Below, piece by piece: positions 1 through 11,100 of a DNA stretch of 64,000 nucleotides. The notes under the pieces were generated by a model, which worked only from the letters and a program-made list of their open reading frames with translations, did not search any database and was not told where the DNA came from. Within the stretch, counting starts at the first letter, position 1. Each line of letters begins with the position of its first letter. Both the position numbers and the translations under genes were made by a program. The stretch lies in NCBI GenBank assembly GCA_037893225.1, contig JAZGUH010000027.1, forward strand, positions 930,001 through 994,000, read 5' to 3'. The stretch comes from Hippasteria phrygiana. Taxonomy: Eukaryota; Echinodermata; Asteroidea; Valvatida; Goniasteridae.

Positions 1-220
1 CCCCCCCCCCCCCCAGGATCGCTACCCATGTACGCAACGTCATACTAATATTCCCAGTATTTTATTATTTCTCCGCTGTTTTGTGCAGTATTTGCGCCAA
101 ATCAAGCCCAATATCTGTCGCCTTGACAATATGCGCCTATCGTAGAACGTGACTAATTTTCTTTGACGTGATACCCACCAGAATTTGGTTGATTCAGGAC
201 ATTTCTTGGAAAATCATTAG
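1..220. other. Left flank of the giant palindrome
   Basis: The window opens with 14 C residues, probably part of a poly(C)-bearing repeat cut by the window edge. The rest is unremarkable AT-rich DNA with no gene seen. Bases 214-219 read TCATTA, which recurs just after the palindrome at 14505-14510. Confidence 0.5.
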
Positions 221-254
221 TAGTGTGTTGGGTCTATAGTGGACTCATTAGCAT

Positions 255-660
255 AATAACAGGAAAAACAAAAGGCACCTAAGAATCTTTAGGGGACTCA
301 TTAGCATAAAATCAAACAAAAATATTAAACAAATAAAAAAAAACAGAAAAAACATAAGAAACCTAAAAATCTTGACAGGACAGCGTAGGACGTAAGAATC
401 TTAATAGGACAGAACCTAAGAATCTTTAGCGGACCATTAGCATAATTAAAGGAAAAACAAAAGGAACCTAGGAATCTCTAGAGGACTCATTTACATGAGC
501 CTGATGCTAAAAATCTCTATAAGACAGTATAGGACCTAGAAATCTCTACCGGACAGCACATATGAATTGTGAGAGCCTGGAAATCTCCATAGGACTACAT
601 GTGAATGGATGAGCCTAAAAATCTTAATAGAACCGCATATGAATTGTTGGAATCTTTAAA
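255..660 (+). repeat. Array of short palindromic units (CCTA...TAGG), outer part of left arm
   Basis: About ten degenerate units share a core such as CCTAAGAATCTTTAGG, CCTAGGAATCTCTAGAGG or CCTAGAAATCTCTA. Each is close to self-complementary. They are separated by spacers with GGAC, CATTAGCATAA or ATATGAATTG words. The mirror copy lies at about 14065-14470. Subterminal repeat arrays are common transposase-binding regions, but that role is inference here. Confidence 0.6.
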
Positions 661-3600
661 AGAACATTTACAAAAATACAAAAAGAAAATACAAAAAAAT
701 ATTTTATTGAAAATTACCAAACAAAACTGGGAAAAATAAAAATAAAAATGGGTCTGTTTGTAGAGCAAGTTAGATCAACCCCATTCGCGTGGGAGGGGTG
801 TTGCGTAAGCGAATTCGACAATGATTTGCCAACAGACAATTTTATGGAATCGTATTTAAAGAATGAGTTTTGAGGTTATTGGAATTTTAGAAATGACTTT
901 TTAGCGTCAAAGTGAAGAATCAACCCAGAAATAAGATGCCACAGAGCAATGGGAACATATCCGCATGTGCAATGGAACAATTAACACGCAAGATTTGTTG
1001 GGAATGACTCACGTCACCTTCGTAGTCTATTGTGCAATCGCGCGAATGGGTTTTACGTGTGCAGACATGTACCAGTTTGTACCGATCATAATGTCTGTGG
1101 TAGCTGAAAATATGAAAACATACGTTTTGTCCTAAAAGTTGTGGTAGTGGAACACTCACCGGTGAGCAGCATATATGTCCGACACTGCAGAGATATTCAC
1201 GGTAAATTCCAGAGAGCAAGTTATAACCCATACGTCCTATTATGGTCAGGACCGGAGTGATGGTCAGCCCCACAAATTGGTCGCACCGATATTCCTCATA
1301 TCTTATCAGTTGCAATACCAGATGCACAGAGGATATCCGGCCACAGTAAAACTGTAGATGCTGCGTACGCGATACAAACACCGCGTATAGCTCACTGTTA
1401 TGTATGGCCGTATTGCGTTACAAGTCTGCACCCTCCGTGTTGTACATACATATCATGTACATGCCGAGCTGGATAGCCTTGGTGGTTCGATAAAGTTTAA
1501 TCCCCAGATAAAAGCACGCATACACCTCGTTATGGGGACAATTTCTTTTGTTTGAAAAAATCTGAGCGAGTTGTGGGGACATTTTCTGTCCCCATAACGT
1601 TTTGGGTGTCCAGTACAGGGGTCTAGAGGTAAATTGGGGTTAGGGTTATATGAAAGAAAATGGAGAGAAATACATATCAGGCTGATGTTGAAAATTTTGG
1701 GTCGAAAGAATTATCAGGGTTTGAGTATAGAGAGATTTTCCTTAAGCACACGAACCCTACGGGATGTCCCCATAACCCAATGTGGGAAAAGTATGTATAA
1801 CCATGGAGGTAGGTATAACCTTCATTGTGTATGGTTTCGTCCAAGGATCACTAGAGCCACGGTTACCTATGCTGAGCGTGCCGTACTTGTTTATAATAAC
1901 TGATGAGCTTACGTAATTCCTTAATCGGCAGCTAGGCAATTAAATTATTACCCTGCTCGACCTAATATAGACGGTGCGATTATTGTACAAACACAAATGC
2001 TAAACTATGGCCTTGGTGATTGTCCACAAAGCAAACAGGCAGGGATAGACGGACTTAATGAGGTATACATATACCTCCATGACGGACTCTGTTAACCGTC
2101 ATTTTGAAATAAAACTTAACTAAATGTATTTATTTATTTATTTATTTTCTTTTTTTACAAACTTTATCGTCCTTTCTATATTTTTTCTTTAAAATGGAAG
2201 AACATTGTGTACAGTCTGTCAAATTTACATGATGCGTTATGGAAACATTCACCGATTCATATCATAACATTAGTTTCTTTGTTTCGTTATAAAAAAAAAA
2301 AGTCCAAGGTGAGGGACAAAGTGTGAATTTTTCAGTCGACTTTCAGCTATTCTTCTATACACGTGTTGGCTTAATCGATCACCTCGGTTCTTTAGCATAC
2401 CTTTTCTAACGAGTAGGCCTATCCGCTATATGTACACACTTCTGTGTGTGTAAACAACATTGCGTAAGAGCTACCAGCAAAATGATCCCTTTATTTGTTA
2501 TTGTGACGTGACACGACCATACAAGGCCAAAGAAAGGAAGGAATAAACTCGTATAAACAAGATGTTTTCTGTCTACGTTAAGATTGTTGCTCCTAAATTT
2601 CTTTGTTTCATCGGACTGGGAAGTACAAAGTGAGCCATGTAACGTAAAGTAAGCGTGCAAAAGGTTCACGTAAAAAATTAAAACATAAAATGCAAAACTA
2701 GAAATAAACAAAGGAAATTACCCCCCAAAAAACCAAAAAACTAACAAAAACTAAAAGTCAAATTGAAAAAAGTACAAATTAAAAGTAAGATCGTAAAATA
2801 TACGCTAATGTGATTAACGTAAAAACTAAAACAAAACATCAAAGTAAACATACTATGAAAACTCACGAAAACAGAATATGAAGCGATGTAAAAGCAAACG
2901 ACTAAATAATGTGAAAAACAAAAACAAATCAAACTAAAAATAAATATTTGAATAGGGCATGCAAAGTAAAATGTTCAAAGTAACAAAACGTTTTCGACAA
3001 AATGTGCACAAATAGCATTTAAGGTTTTTTTCTTCTATTGCTTTTTGTTACTCATATTCTGATATTTTGTATATCTTATGGTATTGTATTTTAAAATTAC
3101 TTTTCTTATAGTAGGGTATACTGTATACTATACTTACACTTGATTGGGTTTACGTCATCCCATAAAAGTTCAATACAAATGCAAGAACTCAAAGAATAAA
3201 CTAAGAAAATATGGCTATTACGAGGAAGCAAACTACGAAAAAAAAGAATGTAGCATTAAATAAAACAAGACACGGAAACGAATAAATAGACAGAATTCAT
3301 TGAGTGGTCAACTTATGAAGTATTGGAGGGCAAGAGGATTATGTTTTTAATCACCCTACTGTAATGTAGGTCTATATACTATAATAATTGGTCTGTAAAT
3401 GAGTACATAGTTTATTGGTGGGAATCGTTGATGGTAACCGGTTTGCTCCGTCTATTTTGGAGACTATGTAGGCCTATTGGGAGCGCTTGTAATAAATGTG
3501 TGGGGTCAGCTCGTCCATACACTAGCTCATGGATGGCCTATATTTTGGGATAATCTTCACTGTTAAACTATTTCGACGACCTGTTACCCGGAAATTTTGT

Positions 3601-4489
3601 GTTTTTGTAAAAGAAACATAAAAATTAACCAGGCCGTGAATGGATTCGGTCAGTTATACGGTTGTACACGAGACTTACTTGTAAAGCGACTGCCCAGTTT
3701 AAAATGTCAGACTTGTATATTATCCAAGTAAACTGAATCTGGGGTTAAATTATTTAACATTAAACAGTTTATTAACCTTACCGAATAGGCCTAAGCCTTC
3801 AATATATTAGTGTTATCCTCACGATTTGGACGCAATTACAATATTCATGTTCTAAAGAAGTCCGTGCAGCCACATAATTATTTCATGGCAAATTGAATAT
3901 AAACCTTTTATGCACAAATCTTAGTAATAAAGACAGCCTTAAATTGAAAAAAAAAGAAACCCTGAATTGCATTATACCGTCTAGTTGCGTTCGTTGGATA
4001 TGTTTTGGAACGATGTCTTCTTTGAAATTTAGAGAAAGATATTACACATCTTGTTTTTCAGTGAACCATTCCTTTAATTGTGCCACCAGTTTCTTTTTCA
4101 CTGTGCCCTGCAGTCAGTTTATAAACGCTAAATGTCTCAAAATAGTTCCCACTTGTATGACATATCGAAAGAGCACAATTTTCAAAGTAAACAGTAAACA
4201 TTTGCAAAAGGCAAAACATCGAAAAGTAATGCCTCACAACAATCACAAGAAGTAACGTTTACAATTCAACACATTATCTACAAGTAAAATCGCGAAAACT
4301 AAAATATTTACACGAATATGACAGGCGTAAAAACAAACAACCGAAAACAGATTATAAAAACCAAAGTATTAATTTATTTAACGAAACGGAAAAACAAAAA
4401 AAACAAAAAAAATTTAAACATTTCTTTTTAAAACCAAAACAAAACAAAATAACAGAACAAAACAAAACAAAACAAAACAAAAAAGAAAA

Positions 4490-4580
4490 ACAGAAAAAAC
4501 AGAAAAAACAGAAAAAACAGAAAAAACAGAAAAAACAGAAAAAACAGAAAAAACAGAAAAAACAGAAAAAACAGAAAAAC
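4490..4580 (+). repeat. 9-bp tandem repeat (CAGAAAAAA)n
   Basis: About nine consecutive copies of CAGAAAAAA occur in the left arm, and the reverse complement lies at about 10145-10235. The flanks are (AAAAC)n-like. The array creates spurious open frames with Phe-Ser-Val repeats on the opposite strand; these should not be taken as proteins. Confidence 0.85.
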
Positions 4581-5219
4581 TGAAAACTAAAAAAAAATAA
4601 AAAATATGAAAACTAAAAAACAGAAAAACAGAAACAAAAACAAAATAAAAACCCACAAAACTAAAAAAAAACGTCGAAAGTAATGCGTCACAACATGTTT
4701 AAATCACAAACAAGAACGAAAATAATCTCAAGTATAACTGTGAAAACAGTGCGCGCAATCAAACGCGCGTATAAAGCAAAAACCGAAACACACTATTCAA
4801 ACAAGCATATAATAAAACAGAAAAACGGCACACCTAAACTTTCAAAAGTAAAAACTTTCAAAACAATTTAATGTCAAAACACAAGGCATCGGAAATGTTT
4901 GCGTCACAATATGTTTAAATCACGAAAAAGAAGTAACGTTTGCATTTCAACACACAACCACACGAAATTAATCTCACAACTGTGAAACACTTTGCACTAA
5001 TATAAAACACGTAGTGCACATCAAACAAAAATACTGCAACACATTTACTTAACAGATAAACCTACATACAAATACACAAAACTAAATTAATCTTAGGTAA
5101 AACTGAAAATAGTCAAGCATACACGAACGCATTTTATGCAAAAACCGTAAAACACAACTTAAAAAGCTTTACAATTTTAATATGACGAACACGTAAATAC
5201 ACAAGCCTGTAATTTTATA

Positions 5220-5470
5220 GAGAACATTGAGCGAGTTTGGGGAGATAGAGAACTGGGAACCTTGGAATCCCTAGGACAGGATATGAATGGAGGGAACCTA
5301 GAAATCTCTATAGGACCGGAAATGCATGAGTTGGAAAATAAAGGGGACCTTGTCCTATGAATCTTAATAGGACGGTATATGCATGAGTTGGAACACAAAG
5401 AAAACTATGTGGACCTAGGATTACGTATGGAACAAAGGTAGACCTTGGATGGCGGACGGAATAATGCACG
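5220..5470 (+). repeat. Second CCTA...TAGG palindromic array, inner part of left arm
   Basis: The same unit type as the outer array reappears here, for example CCTAGAAATCTCTATAGGAC followed by ATGCATGAGTTGGAA spacers. The mirror copy is at about 9255-9505. Two separated arrays of one motif inside one arm suggest internal duplication of the terminal region. Confidence 0.55.
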
Positions 5471-7089
5471 AGTTTGAGGGAAGAATGTAATTTGTTAGCA
5501 TTACCGCGTTAACAACTACGAGTGTAATGGTGTCCCAATGCAGTCCCATTTCACCATGTGTAAACTGTTTGTGTAAGAAATATGTTCATCCGGTAAATTT
5601 CTTTGTTCAACCGCACCCTTAAAATAATTCTTCAAACGGGTTTATTGCAAAATGGAAAGCAAAAAGTAACGTTTGCAATTCAATACACAAGTTTACTGTA
5701 CACGAAAAATAACCTAAAGTAAAACAACAAAAAAACAACAAAAAAAACGCTCGTAAGAAAATGCACGTCAAACAATTGAATCGTAAAACACAGAAAATAA
5801 AAGCGTTAACAAATCCATTACACGCAAAAGCTTTGCAAAACTAAACTTGTAAAAGTAAAAACTTAAAAATGTGTTAATGTTACACAAAACTTAAACCATA
5901 ATTGTAAAAACAGTCAAGCACTTACACGAATATAACGTATGCAAAACACTCAACCGAAAACAACCCAAAGCAAAACTGTGAAAACATTGCGCGCAAGAAA
6001 ACGCTAGCTAAACACATTCGTAAAACAGAAAAACAAAAGCGTACAGAAATATTAAAACAAATTTAATACACGCAACTGATAAAGCTACGTACAACTAAAC
6101 TTTCAAAAGTAAAATGTACTTTAAACATCGAAACTCATCGCTACATGTTTAAATCTTGAAAAAGAAGCAACGTAGCAATTCAATACACAACTACACGAAA
6201 ATTATCCAAAATAGAAGTGTCAAAATTGTCAAGCATTAAAAAGTGATACTTTCGCAACATGAAAAAGATCTAAAGTTTGCAAACCAACACTCAGCTACAA
6301 GACAATAGCCTAAAGTAAAACCTTTAAAAATAGACAAACATCTAAACGTGTATACAATGCGTACGACACACAACTGTACTAAGACTTATTAAATACACAG
6401 ATCTAAAAAAAAATAATGTCCAACACATCAAACTGCATATGTCATATGTAAAACGTCAGTCATGTAAAACAAGATTGCAATACAAAACGTAAACGCACGA
6501 AAACGATGAAAACTACAACTGAGACAACGGTTCAGGCCTTGAAAACAGCAAATAACCACTAACAACATAGTCTTGAGCCATGAATACACCCACCACAATA
6601 TCCACACAATTCAAAACACCCAGTCTAATAACACCGCACATTTAAAACAACCTCGGGTACTCAATACAAACGCTACCCCAGTATTAAAACATCCCTGTAC
6701 TATCGCAAGGTTTTTGGGTGATCAGGTTTGTCGCAACACCTAATTACTGGTCACTTCTTCAATTTATACATGTTTATTACAGCGTACGTGGTTCTCCAGT
6801 TAGTCGTTGTCCTAAAAAAGACTTCCAGCCCCCTTCTTTGTCCCATAGGTAAATTTAAGTTACACTGATCCACTGTGGGCTATGAATGCAGTATCCATTG
6901 TAAACACAGCGTTGTGCTAAAACGATTTCCAGCCCCCTTTAATTGCATAAGCAAAACTATGCTTTAATGATCTGCTTGTATAGTGTAAACTCACACGGTC
7001 TGGCTATGCAGGAGGCGCCCTTGGATTATTTACCGATTGACTAGCCATTTGCCAATAAATTGGTGTAGGCCTACATATACCATGCCACA

Positions 7090-7956
7090 CAGCGGCGTAT
7101 TTAGGGGGGGGGGGGCCATTGGGCCATGGCCCCCCCCTCACTGTTGCCAAAAATGTTGAAAATTTTCCGTCAATACGAGGTCAACTGGCCAAGATGCCCG
7201 GGCACAGACCGTTCCAGTCCGGCCCCCGGTATTCCACCAGAAAATGGCTGTCCCCAGAGACCCGACCGAATCGTGTCTTGGATGCAATGGCTGTTTCAGA
7301 GAAACTGGGTACATATCCAGTGATCACAGCTTTGTTGCAAATTTTCGCAACCATACCAGTAACAACAGCAACTGGTGAGCGATCGTTCAGCGCACTGAAG
7401 TTAATAAAGACGTTCCTGCGCTCCACCATGTCCGAACACCGGCTGAATGGACTATCACACATGTACATCAATAAGGACCTGGAACTGAATCATGACCATG
7501 TGATCGATGAATTTGGGCGGAACAATCGTCGGCTGGTGTTCATCTAGTTCTTCTAGTTCTTCTCTGGACATATATGTTTTTAACTTGAACATCCAGTTTT
7601 CAAATGGAACTAGATCAACTAGTCACACTCAGAACTGTAAAGGTATGACTGAACCAATGGTGCAGAGGCTCTAACCTAAAAATTATAGGGACAAAAATCA
7701 AGGGCTAGACAAACGCGCTATATAGTTGTAAGCAAGATTTTTTTCCAAGAACGATTAACCTAAAAAATATGAATTCATGAGTAAAAATTACACCTCAGAA
7801 GTTACCCTATGTTGCACCAGATCGCATGTGAGGATGCTCGAATTCCCAAAAAAATTCCAAAGGGGAGGGGGACACCCCCTCCCCTTAGACCCCTCCCCCA
7901 GGACGGCGATCAATAACCGTGGCCCCCCCGTCCCCTAAATCCTGCCTACGCCGCTG
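7090..7956 (+). mobile_element. Non-autonomous hAT transposon with exact 8-bp target duplication
   Basis: The element starts CAGCGGCGTA and ends TACGCCGCTG (10-bp perfect terminal inverted repeats, followed inside by TTTAGGGG against CCCCTAAA). It is flanked by ATGCCACA at 7082-7089 and again at 7957-7964, the 8-bp duplication typical of hAT transposons. Poly(G) and poly(C) runs sit just inside the two ends. It encodes only the C-terminal part of a hAT transposase, so it is an internally deleted copy. It inserted in the loop of the giant palindrome and is younger than the loop. Confidence 0.9.
7119..7547 (+). pseudogene. hAT transposase C-terminal fragment (hATC dimerisation domain)
   Basis: The last ~90 codons (from about 7275) match the hAT C-terminal dimerisation region: a Leu-rich Ile-Phe-Ala-Thr-Ile-Pro-Val segment, then Thr-Gly-Glu-Arg-Ser-Phe-Ser-Ala-Leu, then Lys-Thr-Phe-Leu-Arg-Ser-Thr-Met and an Arg-Leu-Asn-Gly-Leu stretch, ending in an Asn-Arg-Arg tail with a stop at 7547. 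The usual order is preserved. The BED/TTF zinc finger and the catalytic Asp-Asp-Glu region are absent; upstream codons are Pro/Gly-rich and read through the poly(C) end of the element, so the apparent start at 7119 is probably not genuine. The fragment resembles the ZMYM/52-kDa-repressor-like hAT branch, which is inference from the motif wording. Confidence 0.85.
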
Positions 7957-8118
7957 ATGCCACACACACAACTCTCTCAATGGCCAATCATGCAAAATAC
8001 ATGTACATGTAGTTACTTATAGGGCAGGTGCTCTCCAGGAATTTGAGCCAATGTAAACAAGCACGAGTGTCATCAGTTAATTATTGGTATATCTCGAATG
8101 CAGCCCCATGCAGCCCCA

Positions 8119-11100
8119 TGTGGATATTGTGGTGGGTGTATTCATGGCTCAAGACTATGTTGTTAGTGGTTATTTGCTGTTTTCAAGGCCTGAACCGTTG
8201 TCTCAGTTGTAGTTTTCATCGTTTTCGTGCGTTTACGTTTTGTATTGCAATCTTGTTTTACATGACTGACGTTTTACATATGACATATGCAGTTTGATGT
8301 GTTGGACATTATTTTTTTTTAGATCTGTGTATTTAATAAGTCTTAGTACAGTTGTGTGTCGTACGCATTGTATACACGTTTAGATGTTTGTCTATTTTTA
8401 AAGGTTTTACTTTAGGCTATTGTCTTGTAGCTGAGTGTTGGTTTGCAAACTTTAGATCTTTTTCATGTTGCGAAAGTATCACTTTTTAATGCTTGACAAT
8501 TTTGACACTTCTATTTTGGATAATTTTCGTGTAGTTGTGTATTGAATTGCTACGTTGCTTCTTTTTCAAGATTTAAACATGTAGCGATGAGTTTCGATGT
8601 TTAAAGTACATTTTACTTTTGAAAGTTTAGTTGTACGTAGCTTTATCAGTTGCGTGTATTAAATTTGTTTTAATATTTCTGTACGCTTTTGTTTTTCTGT
8701 TTTACGAATGTGTTTAGCTAGCGTTTTCTTGCGCGCAATGTTTTCACAGTTTTGCTTTGGGTTGTTTTCGGTTGAGTGTTTTGCATACGTTATATTCGTG
8801 TAAGTGCTTGACTGTTTTTACAATTATGGTTTAAGTTTTGTGTAACATTAACACATTTTTAAGTTTTTACTTTTACAAGTTTAGTTTTGCAAAGCTTTTG
8901 CGTGTAATGGATTTGTTAACGCTTTTATTTTCTGTGTTTTACGATTCAATTGTTTGACGTGCATTTTCTTACGAGCGTTTTTTTTGTTGTTTTTTTGTTG
9001 TTTTACTTTAGGTTATTTTTCGTGTACAGTAAACTTGTGTATTGAATTGCAAACGTTACTTTTTGCTTTCCATTTTGCAATAAACCCGTTTGAAGAATTA
9101 TTTTAAGGGTGCGGTTGAACAAAGAAATTTACCGGATGAACATATTTCTTACACAAACAGTTTACACATGGTGAAATGGGACTGCATTGGGACACCATTA
9201 CACTCGTAGTTGTTAACGCGGTAATGCTAACAAATTACATTCTTCCCTCAAACTCGTGCATTATTCCGTCCGCCATCCAAGGTCTACCTTTGTTCCATAC
9301 GTAATCCTAGGTCCACATAGTTTTCTTTGTGTTCCAACTCATGCATATACCGTCCTATTAAGATTCATAGGACAAGGTCCCCTTTATTTTCCAACTCATG
9401 CATTTCCGGTCCTATAGAGATTTCTAGGTTCCCTCCATTCATATCCTGTCCTAGGGATTCCAAGGTTCCCAGTTCTCTATCTCCCCAAACTCGCTCAATG
9501 TTCTCTATAAAATTACAGGCTTGTGTATTTACGTGTTCGTCATATTAAAATTGTAAAGCTTTTTAAGTTGTGTTTTACGGTTTTTGCATAAAATGCGTTC
9601 GTGTATGCTTGACTATTTTCAGTTTTACCTAAGATTAATTTAGTTTTGTGTATTTGTATGTAGGTTTATCTGTTAAGTAAATGTGTTGCAGTATTTTTGT
9701 TTGATGTGCACTACGTGTTTTATATTAGTGCAAAGTGTTTCACAGTTGTGAGATTAATTTCGTGTGGTTGTGTGTTGAAATGCAAACGTTACTTCTTTTT
9801 CGTGATTTAAACATATTGTGACGCAAACATTTCCGATGCCTTGTGTTTTGACATTAAATTGTTTTGAAAGTTTTTACTTTTGAAAGTTTAGGTGTGCCGT
9901 TTTTCTGTTTTATTATATGCTTGTTTGAATAGTGTGTTTCGGTTTTTGCTTTATACGCGCGTTTGATTGCGCGCACTGTTTTCACAGTTATACTTGAGAT
10001 TATTTTCGTTCTTGTTTGTGATTTAAACATGTTGTGACGCATTACTTTCGACGTTTTTTTTTAGTTTTGTGGGTTTTTATTTTGTTTTTGTTTCTGTTTT
10101 TCTGTTTTTTAGTTTTCATATTTTTTATTTTTTTTTAGTTTTCAGTTTTTCTGTTTTTTCTGTTTTTTCTGTTTTTTCTGTTTTTTCTGTTTTTTCTGTT
10201 TTTTCTGTTTTTTCTGTTTTTTCTGTTTTTTCTGTTTTTCTTTTTTGTTTTGTTTTGTTTTGTTTTGTTCTGTTATTTTGTTTTGTTTTGGTTTTAAAAA
10301 GAAATGTTTAAATTTTTTTTGTTTTTTTTGTTTTTCCGTTTCGTTAAATAAATTAATACTTTGGTTTTTATAATCTGTTTTCGGTTGTTTGTTTTTACGC
10401 CTGTCATATTCGTGTAAATATTTTAGTTTTCGCGATTTTACTTGTAGATAATGTGTTGAATTGTAAACGTTACTTCTTGTGATTGTTGTGAGGCATTACT
10501 TTTCGATGTTTTGCCTTTTGCAAATGTTTACTGTTTACTTTGAAAATTGTGCTCTTTCGATATGTCATACAAGTGGGAACTATTTTGAGACATTTAGCGT
10601 TTATAAACTGACTGCAGGGCACAGTGAAAAAGAAACTGGTGGCACAATTAAAGGAATGGTTCACTGAAAAACAAGATGTGTAATATCTTTCTCTAAATTT
10701 CAAAGAAGACATCGTTCCAAAACATATCCAACGAACGCAACTAGACGGTATAATGCAATTCAGGGTTTCTTTTTTTTTCAATTTAAGGCTGTCTTTATTA
10801 CTAAGATTTGTGCATAAAAGGTTTATATTCAATTTGCCATGAAATAATTATGTGGCTGCACGGACTTCTTTAGAACATGAATATTGTAATTGCGTCCAAA
10901 TCGTGAGGATAACACTAATATATTGAAGGCTTAGGCCTATTCGGTAAGGTTAATAAACTGTTTAATGTTAAATAATTTAACCCCAGATTCAGTTTACTTG
11001 GATAATATACAAGTCTGACATTTTAAACTGGGCAGTCGCTTTACAAGTAAGTCTCGTGTACAACCGTATAACTGACCGAATCCATTCACGGCCTGGTTAA

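Larger units (their letters stand above)
4200..6500 (+). repeat. Degenerate long-period repeat zone in the arm
   Basis: Phrases such as ATGTTTAAATC, GAAGTAACGTTTGCA, TTCAATACACAA, CACGAAAAT, ACTGTGAAAACA and CGTAAAACAGAAAAACA recur in the same order near 4220, 4675, 4890, 5650 and 6125. The unit is a few hundred bases long and has diverged strongly. The mirror lies at about 8225-10525. Confidence 0.5.
221..6606 (+). repeat. Left arm of the giant inverted repeat
   Basis: This 6,386-bp arm is A-rich on the + strand, with long stretches of AAACA/AAAAC words, while its partner is T-rich. From outside in it holds a palindromic-unit array (about 255-660), a mixed AT-rich core (700-4200), a 9-bp simple repeat (about 4490-4580), a degenerate long-period repeat zone (about 4200-6500), and a second palindromic-unit array (about 5220-5470). 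The longest open frames (153 and 120 codons) look like chance: they lack recognisable domains and have simple composition. Confidence 0.9.
6607..8118. other. Loop (non-palindromic spacer) of the giant palindrome
   Basis: This 1,512-bp sequence is present once, between the arms. Without the nested hAT element and one copy of its target duplication the original loop would be about 640 bp. Outside the hAT element it contains no recognisable gene. Confidence 0.8.

Noticed and set aside
920..1381. 153-codon open frame on the minus strand, mirrored at 13344-13805
   Set aside because: No recognisable domain; composition and overlapping frames look random. Conservation between arms only reflects the near-identity of the palindrome.
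4414..4656. 80-codon frame with Phe-Ser-Val repeats, mirrored at 10069-10311
   Set aside because: It is the translation of a 9-bp simple repeat, not a protein.
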